NCBI RefSeq assembly: GCF_001418005.1
Contig: NZ_LIOL01000003.1
Coordinates: 434,001-498,000 of the forward strand
Length of the DNA stretch: 64,000 nt
DNA from: Chelatococcus sambhunathii
Lineage (GTDB): Bacteria > Pseudomonadota > Alphaproteobacteria > Rhizobiales > Beijerinckiaceae
Direction: 5' to 3'
Shown here: piece by piece, positions 36,843 to 44,764 of the stretch
Numbering within the stretch: the first letter of the stretch is position 1
Layout of the letters: each line of letters starts with the position of its first letter
Notes under the pieces: generated by a model
Database searches by the model: none
Told to the model about the DNA's origin: nothing
Seen by the model: the letters and a program-made list of their open reading frames with translations, nothing else
Position numbers and translations under genes: made by a program

Positions 36843-37556
36843 CTACGGCGCCAGTGCCGCCTTCAGCGTGGGGCCGGTGCGGGCGCGCAGGTCGAGATCG
36901 GCCTCGATATGGTCGATGTGGCTGACGACGAGCGCGACCGCGACCGCCGCATCGCGCCTTTCGAGCGCATCGACGATGGCGTCGTGCTCGTCGTGGCCGC
37001 AGCTCGATGCGCCGGAGCGGCCATAGAGCGCGATGACGAGAAAGGAGCGGGCGATCAACTCCTCCATGAAGCGCTGCAGGATGGCATTGCCGCCCATGGC
37101 GGCGAGCAGCAGGTGGAATTCGCCCGAAGCCTTGATCTCGGCGCGCCGCGCGTCCGGCCCGCGCTCGTGCATGTGCCGGCGCTCGGCGGCGAGATGGGCC
37201 CGCAGGCGGGCGAGGTCGTCGGTCGTCACCCGCTCCGCCGCGGCGGCGACGATGCCGGGCTCGATCAGCCGGCGGGAGGCGAAGACCTGGCGCGCCTCCT
37301 CCGGCGAGGGATTGGCGACGAAAGCGCCGCGGTTGCGCTCGATGCGCACCAGTCCCTCGAAGGCGAGCATCTGCAGCGCCGCGCGCGCTACGGTGCGGCT
37401 CACGTCGAACAGCGCGCCGACCTCGCCCTCCGAGAGCTTTGTGCCGGGCGCCAGCCGGCGGTCGACGATGGCGTCGCGCAGCCGGTCATGAATCGCCTGC
37501 GTGCGGTCCTCGGCTGCATGCTGCCCATCGGCAGATGTCGAATCGATGCGGTTCAT
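36843..37556 (-). CDS. GntR family (FadR/FCD type) transcriptional regulator
   Basis: 237-aa repressor-type protein. The winged helix-turn-helix is at about 17-82 ('AIHDRLRDAIVDRRLAPGTK', 'LSEGEVGALFDVSRTVARAA', 'LQMLAFEGLVRIERNRGAFV'); the helical FCD ligand domain is at about 90-220 with the metal/ligand residues in 'SRRLIEPGIVAAAAERV', 'EFHLLLAAMGGN' and 'HDEHDAIVDALERRD'. It is divergent from the polyamine-type ABC operon and a dyad typical of this family lies between, so it probably controls that operon. Its stop is 19 bp from the NRPS stop (convergent). Confidence 0.88.
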   Translation of the reverse strand: MNRIDSTSADGQHAAEDRTQAIHDRLRDAIVDRRLAPGTKLSEGEVGALFDVSRTVARAALQMLAFEGLVRIERNRGAFVANPSPEEARQVFASRRLIEPGIVAAAAERVTTDDLARLRAHLAAERRHMHERGPDARRAEIKASGEFHLLLAAMGGNAILQRFMEELIARSFLVIALYGRSGASSCGHDEHDAIVDALERRDAAVAVALVVSHIDHIEADLDLRARTGPTLKAALAP

Positions 37557-37637
37557 GCCCGTCTCACCCGCATAGGGTCTTTCCTTCTAGCGGGAAAAGC
37601 GGCGGAGGAAAGCCGAGATTGCCGGCAATAGAAGCTG

Positions 37638-37653
37638 AAATTGCATACAATTT
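37638..37653. promoter_or_regulatory. GntR-type operator candidate
   Basis: Perfect dyad AAATTG-CATA-CAATTT in the 257-bp region between gntR and the ABC operon. The T-G-N-A-C-A core resembles known FCD-type operators such as ATTGTATACAAT. Binding by the adjacent GntR protein is inferred. Confidence 0.55.
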
Positions 37654-37813
37654 TGCCGTCAGATCGGCGACAACTGCCCGGATTTTGTGCAGTTCGTTGA
37701 CTTCCCCTGCTCGCCACGCTCGGCAGAAAACCTGAGCCATACCAGCGCCTTGGATCCGCTCCCGGCAACTGGCACGCCGGATGCTTCGTTCCCGGCAGAC
37801 AGGGGAATGCCGC

Positions 37814-38899
37814 ATGAGCAAGGCCGCCGCGATCGACATCGCCGCCGTATCCAAGATCTACGGGACGATGACCGCCGTCCACGCCATCAGTCTCAAGATC
37901 CCGGCGGGCAGCTATTGCTGCTTGCTCGGACCGTCGGGCTGCGGCAAGTCGACGACGCTCAGGATGATCGCCGGCCATGAACGTATCTCCTCGGGCGACA
38001 TCCGGCTCGGCAACACCGTCGTCACCGACCTGCCGCCGGCACGGCGCGGCACGGCGATGATGTTCCAGTCCTACGCGCTCTTTCCCCATCTCGACGTCGT
38101 CGACAACGTCGCCTTCAGCCTGAAGATGAAAGGCGTGGCGAAGGAGGAGCGCCGTGCGCGGGCGCTCGATCTACTGAAGCTGGTGCAGATGGACACCTAT
38201 GCCGACCGCCGGCCGGCGCAGCTCTCCGGCGGCCAGCAGCAGCGGGTGGCGCTGGCGCGCGCACTGATCACGGATCCGGAAGCGCTGCTGCTCGACGAGC
38301 CACTCTCCGCGCTCGATCCCTTCCTCAAGGTGAGGGTGCGGGCGGAGCTCAAGAAGCTGCAGAACGAGCTCGGTATCACCTTCGTCCACGTCACCCACAG
38401 CCAGGAGGAGGCGATGGCGCTCGCCGACCTCATCGTGGTGATGAACGAAGGTCGCATCGAGCAGGCGGCCCATCCGCGCACGATCTTCGAGCGGCCGGCC
38501 ACCGCTTTCGTCGCCCGCTTCATGGGCGACCATAACGTCATCTCCGGCCGGGTGGCCGATGTGCGCGACGGCGCCGTCACGGTCGAGGTCGCCGGTGGCG
38601 GACGCTTCGATGCGCTCGGCCGGCCACCCGAGGGCGGGCAGGCGGACATCGCCGTGCGCACCGACCGCGTGCGCCTCGGCGAGGCGCCGGTGCCCGGGCT
38701 CGGCTTCACCGGCATCGTCACCAATGTCGAATATCGCGGCGCATCGGTGAAGCTGACGGCGAGCGGCGCCGGCATCGAGGATTTCACGGCAATCGTCGGC
38801 GATGGCCCTTTCTTCGCCAGGCCGGTCACGGTGGGCGAGGCGGTTCCGTTCGCCTGGCGTGCTGAGGACGCGATTGTACTCGGCCGGCTCGGTTCCTGA
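37814..38899 (+). CDS. ABC transporter ATP-binding protein (polyamine/2-aminoethylphosphonate type)
   Basis: 361-aa ATPase that powers a PotABCD-like importer. Walker A 'LLGPSGCGKSTTLRMIAG', Q-loop 'GTAMMFQSYALFPHLDVVDN', signature 'LSGGQQQRVALARAL', Walker B 'LLLDEPLSALDPFL' and H-loop 'VHVTHSQEEAMALAD'. The C-terminal TOBE domain (about 280-360) is present ('DIAVRTDRVRLGEAPVPG'). It starts the operon of binding protein, two permeases, racemase and GNAT enzyme. The substrate is probably a polyamine, amino acid derivative or similar cation; it cannot be fixed from the sequence. Confidence 0.92.
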   Translation: MSKAAAIDIAAVSKIYGTMTAVHAISLKIPAGSYCCLLGPSGCGKSTTLRMIAGHERISSGDIRLGNTVVTDLPPARRGTAMMFQSYALFPHLDVVDNVAFSLKMKGVAKEERRARALDLLKLVQMDTYADRRPAQLSGGQQQRVALARALITDPEALLLDEPLSALDPFLKVRVRAELKKLQNELGITFVHVTHSQEEAMALADLIVVMNEGRIEQAAHPRTIFERPATAFVARFMGDHNVISGRVADVRDGAVTVEVAGGGRFDALGRPPEGGQADIAVRTDRVRLGEAPVPGLGFTGIVTNVEYRGASVKLTASGAGIEDFTAIVGDGPFFARPVTVGEAVPFAWRAEDAIVLGRLGS

Positions 38900-38945
38900 G
38901 CCGAGCGACGATCAAGCAGCAACAATCACAAGAGGGGATGAGGCC

Positions 38946-40247
38946 ATGACCAGGACAACGAAGGACAAGCGCGGCATATCGGGCGGCATCTCGCGCCGCT
39001 CGCTCCTCAAGACCGGCGCTGCGGCCGCCGGCCTTGCCGCCGGCTCGGGCGCGATCACGGGCTTTCCGACCATCTGGGCGCAGAACCCGATCACCCTGCG
39101 CCAGTTCGGCACCGGCGTGTCGAACCTCAACGCCATCGCCGAGAAGTGCAAGGAGGACCTCGGCATCACCCTGGAGATGACGGCGACGGATTCGGACGCT
39201 GCCGCGCAGCGCGCCGTCACCCAGCCCGATTCCTACGATATCGCCGATATCGAATACTGGATCGCCAAGAAGGTCTTCCCGGCCGGCGTCCTGCAGCCGA
39301 TGGACGTGTCGCGGCTCACCTATTTCGACAAGATCGTGCCGCTCTTCATCACCGGCAAGCTGACGCCGGACAGCGTCATCGCCCAGGGCACCGCGCCGCA
39401 CACGGTCGGCTTCGTCGAGGGACCGGATTCGACCACCTTCGCCAAGGCGCCGACCGGCTGGCTGACGATGGTGCCGACCATCTACAACGCCGACACCCTT
39501 GGCATCCGGCCCGATCTCGTCGGCCGCCCGATCACCACCTGGGCCGACATCATGGACCCGGCCTTCCGCGGCAAGACCTCGATCCTCAACATCCCCTCCA
39601 TCGGCATCATGGACGCGGCCATGATCATGGAGGCCTCGGGCGAGCTCACCTATGCCGACAAGGGCAACATGACGCGGGCCGAGATCGACAAGACCATCGA
39701 TTTCCTCATCGCCGCCAAGCGCGCCGGCCAGTTCCGCGCCTTCTGGAAGTCCTTCGACGAGAGCGTCAACCTCATGGCCTCGGGCGAGGTCATCATCCAG
39801 TCCATGTGGTCGCCCGCCGTGGCGGCCGTGCGCTCGCGCGGCATCCCCTGCGTCTACCAGCCCCTCAAGGAAGGCTATCGCGCCTGGGGCGGCGGCATCG
39901 GCCTCGCCAAGCACCTCAGCGGCGCCAAGCTCGACGCGGCCTACGAATATATCAACTGGTACCTGTCGGGCTGGGTCGGCGCCTATCTCAACCGCCAGGG
40001 CTATTATTCCGCTGCCATGGAGACGGCGAAGAAGCACATGTCCGACGACGAATGGGGCTTCTGGGTCGAAGGCAAGCCGGCCAAGGGCGACATCCTCGCG
40101 CCCGACGGCAAGGTGATGGAGAAGGCGGGCGCCGTGCGCGATGGCGGCTCCTTCGAGGAGCGCATGGGCAAGGTCGCCTGCTGGAACTCGGTGATGGACG
40201 AGGACCGCTACATGGTCCGCCGTTGGAACGAGTTCATCGCCGCCTGA
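38946..40247 (+). CDS. Extracellular substrate-binding protein (PotD-like)
   Basis: 433-aa periplasmic receptor. It has a Tat-type leader ('ISRRSLLKTGAAAAGLAAG') and a cleavage zone around 'FPTIWAQNPI'. The mature part belongs to the spermidine/putrescine-type binding proteins: 'YDIADIEYWIAKKVFPAGVL', 'IYNADTLGIRPDLVGRPITT', 'WADIMDPAFRGKTSILNIPS', 'FDESVNLMASGEVIIQSMWS', 'GYRAWGGGIGLAKHLSGAKL'. Length is above that of classical PotD (about 350), a feature of the rhizobial PF13416 group. ATG follows GAGG. A hairpin follows the stop before the first permease gene. Confidence 0.9.
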   Translation: MTRTTKDKRGISGGISRRSLLKTGAAAAGLAAGSGAITGFPTIWAQNPITLRQFGTGVSNLNAIAEKCKEDLGITLEMTATDSDAAAQRAVTQPDSYDIADIEYWIAKKVFPAGVLQPMDVSRLTYFDKIVPLFITGKLTPDSVIAQGTAPHTVGFVEGPDSTTFAKAPTGWLTMVPTIYNADTLGIRPDLVGRPITTWADIMDPAFRGKTSILNIPSIGIMDAAMIMEASGELTYADKGNMTRAEIDKTIDFLIAAKRAGQFRAFWKSFDESVNLMASGEVIIQSMWSPAVAAVRSRGIPCVYQPLKEGYRAWGGGIGLAKHLSGAKLDAAYEYINWYLSGWVGAYLNRQGYYSAAMETAKKHMSDDEWGFWVEGKPAKGDILAPDGKVMEKAGAVRDGGSFEERMGKVACWNSVMDEDRYMVRRWNEFIAA

Positions 40248-40259
40248 GCCTACGCCTTT

Positions 40260-40288
40260 CCGCCCTCTCCCTCGCCGGGAGGGGGCGG
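40260..40288. terminator. GC hairpin between binding-protein and permease genes
   Basis: Arms CCGCCCTCTCCC (40260-40271) and GGGAGGGGGCGG (40277-40288) pair over 12 bases with one T-G wobble and a five-base loop. No T-tract follows. Placed where transcription or mRNA decay would set the binding protein above the permease. Confidence 0.5.
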
Positions 40289-40339
40289 TCCGCCACGCGG
40301 GGCTTCGTCAGAGAAGTGTTTCACCCGAGGAAAGGCCGC

Positions 40340-41254
40340 ATGGCCATCGCCGTCGAACAACCTGCCGCTTCCCCGGCCCGCCCGGCCGGCGCGCGCCTTG
40401 TCTCGGTGCTCGGTCGCCTCGCCGCCTATCTGCAGGCGGCGCCGCTCGCGCTCATCCTCGGCGTCTTCCTGCTCGCGCCGATCCTCATGATCGTGGCGGT
40501 CAGCTTCTGGGACTACGACTTCGCGCGGCTCTACCCCGATTTCGTCCTTACCAACTATGCCGAGACGCTTGGCTCATGGGTGACGTGGCGCACCTATCTC
40601 AACACGCTGAAATATGCCGCCATCGTCTGGGCGCTGACGCTCTTCATCGGCTTCTGGGTCGCCTATTTCATTGCCTTCCACGTCCGCACCGCGACCATGC
40701 AGACGGTGCTGTTCCTCGTCTGCACGGTGCCTTTCCTGACCTCCAACATCATCCGCATGATCTCCTGGATCCCGGTGCTGGGGCGGAACGGGCTCGTCAA
40801 CGCCACGCTTATCGAGATGGGGCTCGTCTCGGCGCCGGTCGAATGGCTGCTTTATTCCGACTTCGCGGTCGTGCTCGCCATGGTGCATCTCTACACGCTG
40901 TTCATGGTGACGCCGATCTTCAACACGCTGATGCGCATCGACCGCGCGCTCATCGAAGCGGCGCGCGACGCGGGGGCGAACGGCTGTCAAGTGCTGTGGA
41001 ACGTCGTCCTGCCGCTCGCCAAGCCGGGGATGGCGATCGGCACCATCTTCGTTGTTACGCTGGTGATGGCCGATTTCATCACCGTGCAGGTCATGTCCGG
41101 AGGCCAGAGCGCGTCGGTCGCGCTGATGATGCGCAACCAGATGTCGCTGCTGCAATATCCGGCGGCGGCCGCCAATGCGGTCGTGCTCCTTGTCCTTGTC
41201 CTCCTGATGGTGGCGGGCATCCTGCGCGTCGTCGACATCCGCAAGGAGCTCTGA
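40340..41254 (+). CDS. ABC transporter permease (PotB-like)
   Basis: 304-aa inner-membrane permease with six predicted helices. The first helix is 'APLALILGVFLLAPILMIVA', followed by the long periplasmic segment 'DYDFARLYPDFVLTNYAETL'. The EAA loop that docks the ATPase is 'EAARDAGANGCQVLWNVVLP'. The pattern 'TSNIIRMISWIPVLGRNGLV' is characteristic of PotB-type proteins. GAGGAAAGG precedes the ATG. It is followed directly (one base between) by the second permease. Confidence 0.92.
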   Translation: MAIAVEQPAASPARPAGARLVSVLGRLAAYLQAAPLALILGVFLLAPILMIVAVSFWDYDFARLYPDFVLTNYAETLGSWVTWRTYLNTLKYAAIVWALTLFIGFWVAYFIAFHVRTATMQTVLFLVCTVPFLTSNIIRMISWIPVLGRNGLVNATLIEMGLVSAPVEWLLYSDFAVVLAMVHLYTLFMVTPIFNTLMRIDRALIEAARDAGANGCQVLWNVVLPLAKPGMAIGTIFVVTLVMADFITVQVMSGGQSASVALMMRNQMSLLQYPAAAANAVVLLVLVLLMVAGILRVVDIRKEL

Positions 41255-41255
41255 C

Positions 41256-42074
41256 ATGGCCGGCGAAAGACGCTCCGTCACCTTCTGGATCCTCGCGGTC
41301 TTCTTCGGCCTGTTCCTCGTCTTCCTCTACGGGCCGCTGTCGGCCATCCTGATCCTGTCGTTCCAGGGGCCGAGCGGCGGCCTCACCTTCCCGCTCAACG
41401 GGGTCTCGCTGCACTGGTTCCGCAACCTCACCGAGCAGCAGGCGGTGGGCGATTTCGGCGGCTCCTTCCGCCGCTCCTTCACGCTCGGCCTCATGGTGAT
41501 GGTGGTGACCGTCGTCGTTTCGCTGCTCGCCGGCCTCGCCTTCCGGCGCCGGTTCGTCGGGGCGACGCCGCTGTTCTACCTCGCTGTCGCCAGCCTCGTG
41601 GTGCCGTCGATCATCATCTCGCTCGGCATCGGCGTGATGTTCCAGCAGGTCGGCATCCGCCCGTCCTGGTACGGCTCGGCCTTCGGCGCGCACCTCACCT
41701 GGACGCTGCCCTTCGGCGTACTCATCATGTTCGCCGTCTTCAACCGCTTCTCGCCGGCCTACGAGGAGGCGGCGCGCGATCTCGGCGCCTCGCCGTGGCA
41801 GACCTTCCGCCACGTCCTCCTGCCGATGATCGCGCCGATGCTGGTCGGCGTCGGCCTCTTCGGCTTCACGCTGTCCTATGACGAATTCGCCCGCTCGCTG
41901 ATGACGGCCGGCACCTACAACACCCTGCCGCTGGAGATTTACGGCATGACGACCAATGTCACCACGCCGGTGCTCTACGCGCTCGGCACGGTGACGACGC
42001 TCTTCTCCTTCCTCGTCATCTCGCTCACGCTCGGCATCATCGTCTGGCTCGGCCGGCGCAGGGCGCGGGGCTGA
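41256..42074 (+). CDS. ABC transporter permease (PotC-like)
   Basis: 272-aa second permease of the importer, six helices. Starts 'GERRSVTFWILAVFFGLFLV', then the PotC-like 'YGPLSAILILSFQGPSGG' and 'FPLNGVSLHWFRNLTEQQA'. EAA loop 'EEAARDLGASPWQTFRHVLL' followed by 'LPMIAPMLVGVGLFGFTLSY' and 'DEFARSLMTAGTYNTLPLEI'. AAGGAG lies before the ATG. Pairs with the upstream permease to form the channel. The next gene starts 27 bp downstream. Confidence 0.92.
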   Translation: MAGERRSVTFWILAVFFGLFLVFLYGPLSAILILSFQGPSGGLTFPLNGVSLHWFRNLTEQQAVGDFGGSFRRSFTLGLMVMVVTVVVSLLAGLAFRRRFVGATPLFYLAVASLVVPSIIISLGIGVMFQQVGIRPSWYGSAFGAHLTWTLPFGVLIMFAVFNRFSPAYEEAARDLGASPWQTFRHVLLPMIAPMLVGVGLFGFTLSYDEFARSLMTAGTYNTLPLEIYGMTTNVTTPVLYALGTVTTLFSFLVISLTLGIIVWLGRRRARG

Positions 42075-42101
42075 CCGAAGGCCCGCGCACGGAACGTCCC
42101 C

Positions 42102-42848
42102 ATGCATATCCTCGTCGTCAATCCCAACACCACCGCCTCGATGACCAAGACGATCGCGGCAGCCGCGCGCGCGGCCGCCGATCCCTCGACCGTCATCGAG
42201 GCCGTGACCTCCGCCATGGGCCCCGCCTCCATCGAGGGCTATTACGACGAGGCGCTGGCGGTGCCGGGCCTCCTCGCCGAGATCGCGCGGGGCGAGCGCG
42301 CGGGCGCCGCGGCGGCGGTCATCGCCTGTTTCGACGACACAGGGCTCGACGCGGCCCGCGCCATGGCGGCCATCCCGGTGATCGGCATCTGCGAGGCTGC
42401 GCTGAGCCTCGCCTCTTTCCTCGCCCGACGCTTCAGCGTGGTGACGATGTCGGAGCGTTCGCTCGTGCCGATCACCGAGCTCGTCCGCCGCTACGGCATG
42501 GAGCCGCGCGCCCGCGTGCGGGCGCTCGGCGTTCCCGTGCTCGATCTTGAAGACCGGTCATCCGATGCCGTTGCCGCGCTGCGCGGCGAGATTACCCGCG
42601 CCCTCAAGGAGGACCATGCCGAAGCGATCGTGCTCGGCTGCGCCGGCATGGCGGACCTTGCCGCCGCGCTGCAAGGCGAGTTCGGCATTCCCGTCGTCGA
42701 TGGCGTGGGGGCGGCGGTCAAGCAGGCCGAGGCGCTCGTGACGCTCGGCTTGTCCACCGGCAAGCGCGGGGCCTATGCTCGGCCTGCCCCGAAGCCCTAC
42801 ACCGGCCTCCTCGCCGGCTTCGGGATCGAGGACAAGGCCGTCGCATGA
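42102..42848 (+). CDS. Aspartate/glutamate/hydantoin racemase family protein
   Basis: 248-aa cofactor-independent racemase of the Asp/Glu/hydantoin family, which inverts a carbon centre with two Cys acting as acid and base. N-terminal 'HILVVNPNTTASMTKTIAAA' is typical of hydantoin racemase/AMDase relatives. The two catalytic Cys are in 'AVIACFDDTGLDAARAM' (Cys76) and 'AIVLGCAGMADLA' (Cys180). It is co-transcribed with the ABC importer, so the imported compound may be an amino-acid derivative such as a hydantoin or N-carbamoyl compound. It overlaps the GNAT gene by four bases. Confidence 0.88.
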   Translation: MHILVVNPNTTASMTKTIAAAARAAADPSTVIEAVTSAMGPASIEGYYDEALAVPGLLAEIARGERAGAAAAVIACFDDTGLDAARAMAAIPVIGICEAALSLASFLARRFSVVTMSERSLVPITELVRRYGMEPRARVRALGVPVLDLEDRSSDAVAALRGEITRALKEDHAEAIVLGCAGMADLAAALQGEFGIPVVDGVGAAVKQAEALVTLGLSTGKRGAYARPAPKPYTGLLAGFGIEDKAVA

Positions 42849-43687
42849 TGCCGCAAGCGCCGACGATACGCCCGCTGACGCTCGCTGAGATCGAGACGCT
42901 GGTCGACTGGGCGGCGGGCGAAGGCTGGAATCCCGGCCTCGCCGATGCTGCCGCCTTCCATGCCGCGGATTCGGGCGGCTTCCTCGGCGCCTTCATGGAT
43001 GGCGAGATGGTCGCCGGCATCTCGGCCGTCGCCTACGGGGAGACGTTCGGCTTCATCGGGCTCTACATCTGCCGGCCGGATCGGCGCGGCAGGGGCCACG
43101 GGAAGGCCGTGTGGGATGCCGGCATGGCGCGGCTCGCGGGCCGTACCATCGGTCTCGACGGCGTGCCCGCACAGCAGGCCAACTACCGCAGCATGGGCTT
43201 CGTCCCGGCCTATCGCACCATCCGCTACAGCGGTCGCTTCGCGCCGGCGGCCGCCTCGTCCGGCGCGGTCCGGCCGGTGACGTCCGATTTCGTCGAGGCC
43301 GTCGCCGCCTTCGATGGCGGCTTCTTCCCGGCACCGCGCCGGGCTTTCCTGAAGCAATGGCTGCGCCCGCCGCATGTCGCCCTCGTGGCGATGGGGCAGG
43401 ACGGCATCGCCGGCTACGGCGTCGCCCGGCCCTGTCGCGAGGGTTTCAAGATCGGCCCGCTCTTCGCACGGGACGGCGGAACCGCCGAGGTCCTGCTCTC
43501 GGCCCTCGCCGGCGTCTGCGGCGGCCCCGTCCATATCGACGTGCCGGAGACGGCCGGGAGCTTCCCGGCCTTCCTCGCCGCGGCGGGGCTGTCGCCGGGC
43601 TTCGAGACCGCGCGCATGTACCGCGGCGCCGCGCCGGCGATCGACCTTGGCGGCGTCTTCGGCATCACGACGCTGGAGCTGGGCTGA
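42845..43687 (+). CDS. GNAT family N-acetyltransferase with C-terminal GNAT-like domain
   Basis: 280-aa protein. The N-terminal GNAT fold has 'FLGAFMDGEMVAGISAVAYG', 'FIGLYICRPDRRGRGHGKAV' (acetyl-CoA loop RRGRGHG) and 'GVPAQQANYRSMGFVPAYRT'. The C-terminal part (about 135-280) is the domain seen in Acetyltransf_18 proteins ('GFKIGPLFARDGGTAEVLLS'). ATGA overlap with the racemase gene couples them. Substrate unknown; acetylation of the imported amine or amino acid would suit the operon. Last gene of the ABC operon, convergent with the phosphotransferase gene 13 bp away. Confidence 0.87.
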   Translation: MMPQAPTIRPLTLAEIETLVDWAAGEGWNPGLADAAAFHAADSGGFLGAFMDGEMVAGISAVAYGETFGFIGLYICRPDRRGRGHGKAVWDAGMARLAGRTIGLDGVPAQQANYRSMGFVPAYRTIRYSGRFAPAAASSGAVRPVTSDFVEAVAAFDGGFFPAPRRAFLKQWLRPPHVALVAMGQDGIAGYGVARPCREGFKIGPLFARDGGTAEVLLSALAGVCGGPVHIDVPETAGSFPAFLAAAGLSPGFETARMYRGAAPAIDLGGVFGITTLELG

Positions 43688-43699
43688 ACATCCGCGCCC

Positions 43700-44746
43700 T
43701 CACCAGTCCGTCGTCTCGATGACCTCGAGCGCTCTCCCGGCGAAGCGGCCCGCGAGGGGCCCGAGCCTTGCCGCATCGGCCGATGCGGCATTGCCTGCCC
43801 GTGCCCGGTCGGCGATGCCGACGAAGATGACCGCGAAGCGGAAGAGCGCGAAGGCGACATGGAACCGCGCGAGCGGAGCGGTCGGCACTGCATGGGCCTG
43901 ATAATGGGCGACGAACTCGCGCCGGGAGGGGATGCCGAGCCCGGCATGGTCGAGGCCGAGAATGCCGCCGTATTCGTCCGGCGCCGTGTGCCACGGCATG
44001 CAGCAGAAGCCGAGATCGGCAAGGGGATGGCCGAGGGTCGACAGCTCCCAGTCGAGAATGCCGATGACGAGCGGTTCCTCAGGGTGGAAGAGCAGGTTGC
44101 CGAGGCGGAAATCCCCGTGCGCGATCGCGACCATCCCGTCATCCGCAGGCAGGTTCTCCCTGAGCCAGGCTTCGACGCGGGCGAGGGCAGGAACGGGATC
44201 GCCCGGTGAGGCGGCGAGCTGTTTCGACCAGCGCGCGATCTGCCGCTCGAAATAGCTGCCGGGTCGGCCGAAGTCGGCAAGGCCGACATCCTGCGGGCGG
44301 ATGGCGTGCAGCTTCGCCAGCGCCTCGACCATGCCGAGATAGATGCCGCGCCTTTCTGCGGGTGCGAGTTCCGGCAGCGCGCAATCGTGGAAGACGCGGC
44401 CTTCGAGCCGCTCCATCAGGTAGAAGGGCGTGCCGAGGAGGTCCGCATCGGCATGGTAGAGGATCGGGCGCGGCACCGGCACGTCGGTCGCGATGAGCGC
44501 CTCAAGCACCCGGTATTCCCGGTCGATCGCATGCGCCCCGCGCAGAATCTCTCCGTTCGGCTGCTTGCGCAGGACCATGCGGCGGTCGCCGAAATCGACG
44601 AAATAGGTCGGGTTCGACTGCCCGCCGCCGATCCTGCTCATGCGGAAGGGATCGGCGCTTCCGCCGAAGCGCTGCGCAAGGAAGCGCTGGAGGGCGGCGG
44701 GATCGAAATCGATATCGGGCGTGCGGGCCGGACCCGTCGTGGTCAT
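43700..44746 (-). CDS. Phosphotransferase family protein (ACAD10/11-type kinase-like)
   Basis: 348-aa kinase-like protein of the APH/choline-kinase fold that is commonly found with acyl-CoA genes. Motifs: 'RIGGGQSNPTYFVDFGDRRM' (nucleotide loop), 'VLRKQPNGEILRGAHAIDRE' (Lys), 'PFYLMERLEGRVFHDCALPE', the Brenner-type 'MVAIAHGDFRLGNLLFHPEE' (catalytic Asp) and 'IGILDWELSTLGHPLADLGF' (metal Asp). In human ACAD10/11 this domain phosphorylates 4-hydroxyacyl-CoA; a similar role in 4-hydroxy acid breakdown is possible here because the operon also codes an acyl-CoA synthetase and dehydrogenase. Last gene of that operon. Confidence 0.88.
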   Translation of the reverse strand: MTTTGPARTPDIDFDPAALQRFLAQRFGGSADPFRMSRIGGGQSNPTYFVDFGDRRMVLRKQPNGEILRGAHAIDREYRVLEALIATDVPVPRPILYHADADLLGTPFYLMERLEGRVFHDCALPELAPAERRGIYLGMVEALAKLHAIRPQDVGLADFGRPGSYFERQIARWSKQLAASPGDPVPALARVEAWLRENLPADDGMVAIAHGDFRLGNLLFHPEEPLVIGILDWELSTLGHPLADLGFCCMPWHTAPDEYGGILGLDHAGLGIPSRREFVAHYQAHAVPTAPLARFHVAFALFRFAVIFVGIADRARAGNAASADAARLGPLAGRFAGRALEVIETTDW

Positions 44747-44764
44747 TGCCGAGACCTCCCGGTG

